In this document: positions 5,196-5,357 of the stretch, in pieces
Numbering within the stretch: position 1 is the stretch's first letter
How the letters are laid out: each line of letters begins with the position of its first letter
Source: Candidatus Thorarchaeota archaeon
Lineage (GTDB): Archaea > Asgardarchaeota > Thorarchaeia > Thorarchaeales > Thorarchaeaceae
DNA: 5,357 nt
Reading direction: 5' to 3'
Assembly (NCBI GenBank): GCA_016839245.1
Contig: JAEOUN010000059.1
Coordinates: 1-5,357, forward strand
Position numbers and translations under genes: made by a program
The notes under the pieces: generated by a model
Databases searched by the model: none
Seen by the model: the letters and a program-made list of their open reading frames with translations, nothing else
Told to the model about the DNA's origin: nothing

Positions 5196-5357
5196 AACTG
5201 ACAGATAGAGATCAATCACCTATCGGACGGTTCAACATTTACAAGCCAAAAGCGGAATCTCTAGACTCCTCGTGGAAGAATCTCTATTTAATTGGAGGGT
5301 TAGCGGCCTTAATTGCGGGAGTCATCTTTAGGAGGAATATTGGACCAGAGATTTCAC
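5192..5357 (+). CDS. Membrane protein, N-terminal fragment running off the right edge
   Basis: The frame from the TTG at 5192 stays open to the window end, giving 55 residues and one extra base. It begins with a hydrophilic stretch, MKLTDRDQSPIGRFNIYKP, then reaches a probable membrane helix (NLYLIGGLAALIAGVIF, about residues 31-47), followed by RRNIGPEIS. The helix with a trailing RRN recalls the IGG.AAL..g..FRRN start common in small multi-helix membrane proteins (for example the DUF4386 group) of archaea, but too little is visible to assign it. The positive RR after the helix suggests its C-terminal side is cytoplasmic. Start evidence is the GGAGG at 5177-5181 and the 4-base overlap with the 85-residue gene, a classic coupled arrangement. 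Confidence 0.6.
   Translation, partial: MKLTDRDQSPIGRFNIYKPKAESLDSSWKNLYLIGGLAALIAGVIFRRNIGPEIS

Noticed and set aside
5001..5219. Minus-strand 72-residue frame
   Set aside because: It is antisense to the 85-residue gene, which has a better start, composition and coupling to the next gene.

Overview
The window looks archaeal, most plausibly from an Asgard-type genome (Thorarchaeia-like). That lineage call is an inference from style, not a database match. The supports are: A/T-rich TATA-like elements about 20-60 bases before several starts instead of bacterial -35/-10 boxes; a winged-helix regulator with the archaeal FilR1/DUF1724 C-terminal domain; a sequon-rich secreted protein with a C-terminal membrane anchor; frequent TTG starts; and moderate to low GC. 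There are no rRNA, tRNA, CRISPR, transposon or phage features.

Layout. At the left edge (1-246, +) is the C-terminal end of a TetR/AcrR-like regulator whose DNA-binding half lies outside the window. It converges on a run of three small integral membrane proteins on the minus strand (890-315, 1418 or 1451-1110, and 1930-1508), none of which I can place in a family. Next, also on the minus strand, is the largest gene (3952-2141). It encodes a secreted, C-terminally anchored TolB/WD40-like beta-propeller protein with a second beta-rich domain and eight N-glycosylation sequons. Upstream of it on the same strand is the FilR1-type regulator (4829-4101). A 108-base divergent intergenic region (4830-4937) separates the regulator from a plus-strand pair: an 85-residue soluble protein (4938-5195), whose stop overlaps the TTG start of a membrane protein that runs off the right edge (5192-5357).

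How they may fit together. The minus-strand genes have gaps of 56 to more than 200 bases, and most have their own candidate TATA element. They are therefore better read as separately transcribed neighbours than as one tight operon. Only the last two plus-strand genes show clear operon structure, with a 4-base overlap and an internal GGAGG. The theme is cell envelope plus transcription control: four membrane proteins, one surface-exposed propeller and two regulators. No sequence evidence ties a regulator to a particular target, although the FilR1-type gene sits at a divergent promoter region carrying an inverted repeat. I see no clear defence, mobile or biosynthetic system.
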